In this document: positions 37,684 through 38,503 of the stretch, piece by piece | How the letters are laid out: each line of letters starts with the position of its first letter | Numbering within the stretch: position 1 is the first letter of the stretch | Assembly (NCBI GenBank): GCA_021826025.1 | Contig: JAKBBG010000005.1 | Location: 1-38,503, forward strand | Length of the DNA stretch: 38,503 bases | Direction: 5' to 3' | Source: Pseudomonadota bacterium | GTDB lineage: Bacteria > Pseudomonadota > Gammaproteobacteria > Burkholderiales > Ferrovaceae | The notes under the pieces: generated by a model | Databases searched by the model: none | Seen by the model: only the letters and a program-made list of their open reading frames with translations | Told to the model about the DNA's origin: nothing | Translations under genes and position numbers: made by a program

Positions 37684-38503
37684 TCAGAATTTCTGGCATA
37701 CCTGTTCCTTCACTGACTGGATGACGCCTGCCCAATCGCCAGCCTTTGACTGTCGGAACAGTCTTGCCGACGGATACCAGGGAGAGTCTTCACGATCCAG
37801 CATCCAGCGGTAGTCGGGGGCATGCGGCAGCAGGATCCAGACGGGCTTTCCCAATGCGCCCGCAAGATGGGCGGTGCTCGTGTCCACGCTGATGACGAGG
37901 TCAAGGCATTCGATCAATGCCGCAGCGTCCGAGAAGTCGGTGAGATCGTCTTGGTGCTGCCGAATTTCAGGGTGTGCTTCCAGGATTTCCAGATCGGGCT
38001 GGCGGTATTCCTTCTGCAGCGAGTGCCATTCAATCGGAAGGTCCGTCAGCGGCAGCAATTCCTTCAGCCAGATGCTGCGATTTAGATCGTTCTTGTGGTC
38101 CCTGCTGCCGGACCAGGTGAGACCGACCCTTAGCCGCGCTGGCCCAAGTTTTTCCTGCCATACCTTCACTTTTTCCTTGTCGCTGAAAAGGTAGGGGACT
38201 TCAGCCGGGATGGTTCCAACCGTCGTCTTGAACACGTAGGGAAGGCTCATGATCGGACAATACGCGTCAACCTCCGGCAACACATCACCTTTGGCAACCA
38301 CGGTCATCGGGCAATTCAGGGTTGAGACGAGAGGCACCAGGGGTTGCTGAACCTCAAGAATGATGTCGGCCCCCAGGGCGCGGACTTGGGGCAGGTAGCG
38401 GCAAAACTGGATGACGTCGCCGTATCCCTGTTCACCATGAATCAAGAGCTTGCGTCCACGGATATCCGCCTGACCACGCCAGGGGGGCTTCGGGAAGGGG
38501 GGG
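37684..38503 (-). CDS. TPR-repeat glycosyltransferase (copy 2), partial
   Basis: Only the C-terminal 273 codons are in the window; the N-terminus lies beyond 38503. The visible part is the whole glycosyltransferase domain, identical in protein to copy 1 except for the last residues (SVKEQVCQKF after GVIQ). The reading frame is open to the window edge, so the ATG at 38445 is internal and not the true start. The gap to copy 1 is 64 bp. Both copies point the same way, consistent with tandem duplication of a unit of about 1.7 kb, or gene conversion between older paralogues. Confidence 0.85.
   Translation of the reverse strand, partial: PPFPKPPWRGQADIRGRKLLIHGEQGYGDVIQFCRYLPQVRALGADIILEVQQPLVPLVSTLNCPMTVVAKGDVLPEVDAYCPIMSLPYVFKTTVGTIPAEVPYLFSDKEKVKVWQEKLGPARLRVGLTWSGSRDHKNDLNRSIWLKELLPLTDLPIEWHSLQKEYRQPDLEILEAHPEIRQHQDDLTDFSDAAALIECLDLVISVDTSTAHLAGALGKPVWILLPHAPDYRWMLDREDSPWYPSARLFRQSKAGDWAGVIQSVKEQVCQKF
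37717..38503 (-). repeat. Long direct repeat, copy B
   Basis: Partner of 36000-36786, matching up to the last base of the window, so its true length is not known. See copy A for the single difference. Confidence 0.92.

Overview
The window is a gene-dense, GC-rich chromosomal segment of a Gram-negative bacterium, most likely a betaproteobacterium (Nitrosomonadales-like; I cannot name a species). Four things point that way. The orders rpsP-rimM-trmD-rplS, ftsY-ftsE-ftsX-rpoH and lolB-ispE-tRNA-Gln-prs-rplY-pth-ychF are proteobacterial. The prepilin peptidase-coaE-zapD block and the xseB-ispA-dxs block fit this group. The heptose and LolB genes imply an outer membrane with LPS. A perfect CIRCE operator lies before rpoH. 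No phage, insertion sequence, CRISPR array or rRNA was seen. No stretch longer than about 235 bp lacks a gene.

Layout. 1-9.9 kb: rfaE2 converges on a leftward coaX-birA-HAD phosphatase group. glnS is divergent from that group and converges on folE2, which follows the leftward xseB-ispA-dxs group. A rightward Rieske oxygenase gene is divergent from xseB. 9.9-15.2 kb: an EamA transporter and a mercaptopyruvate-type sulfurtransferase, then rpsP-rimM-trmD-rplS from a good sigma-70 promoter, then xerD and plsY. 15.2-20.8 kb: ffh (leftward), then a cytochrome c assembly-like protein, a CorC-like protein, a shortened prepilin peptidase, coaE and zapD. 20.8-25.3 kb: leftward ftsY-ftsE-ftsX, a BON lipoprotein, rpoH and folB. 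25.4-33.4 kb: rsmD-coaD-ferredoxin-TPR protein-lolB-ispE-tRNA-Gln-prs-rplY-pth-ychF. 33.4-35.9 kb: an alpha/beta-hydrolase with a cysteine nucleophile, an acyl carrier protein and a ketoacyl-ACP synthase. 35.9 kb to the end: two tandem leftward TPR-glycosyltransferase genes that share a virtually identical segment of at least 787 bp. The second runs off the window.

Functional themes are cofactor synthesis (CoA: coaX, coaE, coaD; biotin attachment: birA; folate: folE2, folB; isoprenoids: dxs, ispA, ispE), translation and RNA modification, membrane targeting and division (ffh, ftsY, ftsEX, zapD), and envelope building (rfaE2, lolB, plsY).

Most of this is housekeeping. The unusual parts are: (i) xerD and the hydrolase gene, whose reading frames contain no ATG, GTG or TTG where the protein should begin but do carry an ATC; (ii) the Cys-nucleophile hydrolase/ACP/ketosynthase trio; (iii) the recent tandem duplication of the TPR-glycosyltransferase; (iv) a prepilin peptidase lacking its N-terminal zinc/methylase part; (v) the CIRCE operator and an AT-rich island with inverted repeats before rpoH.
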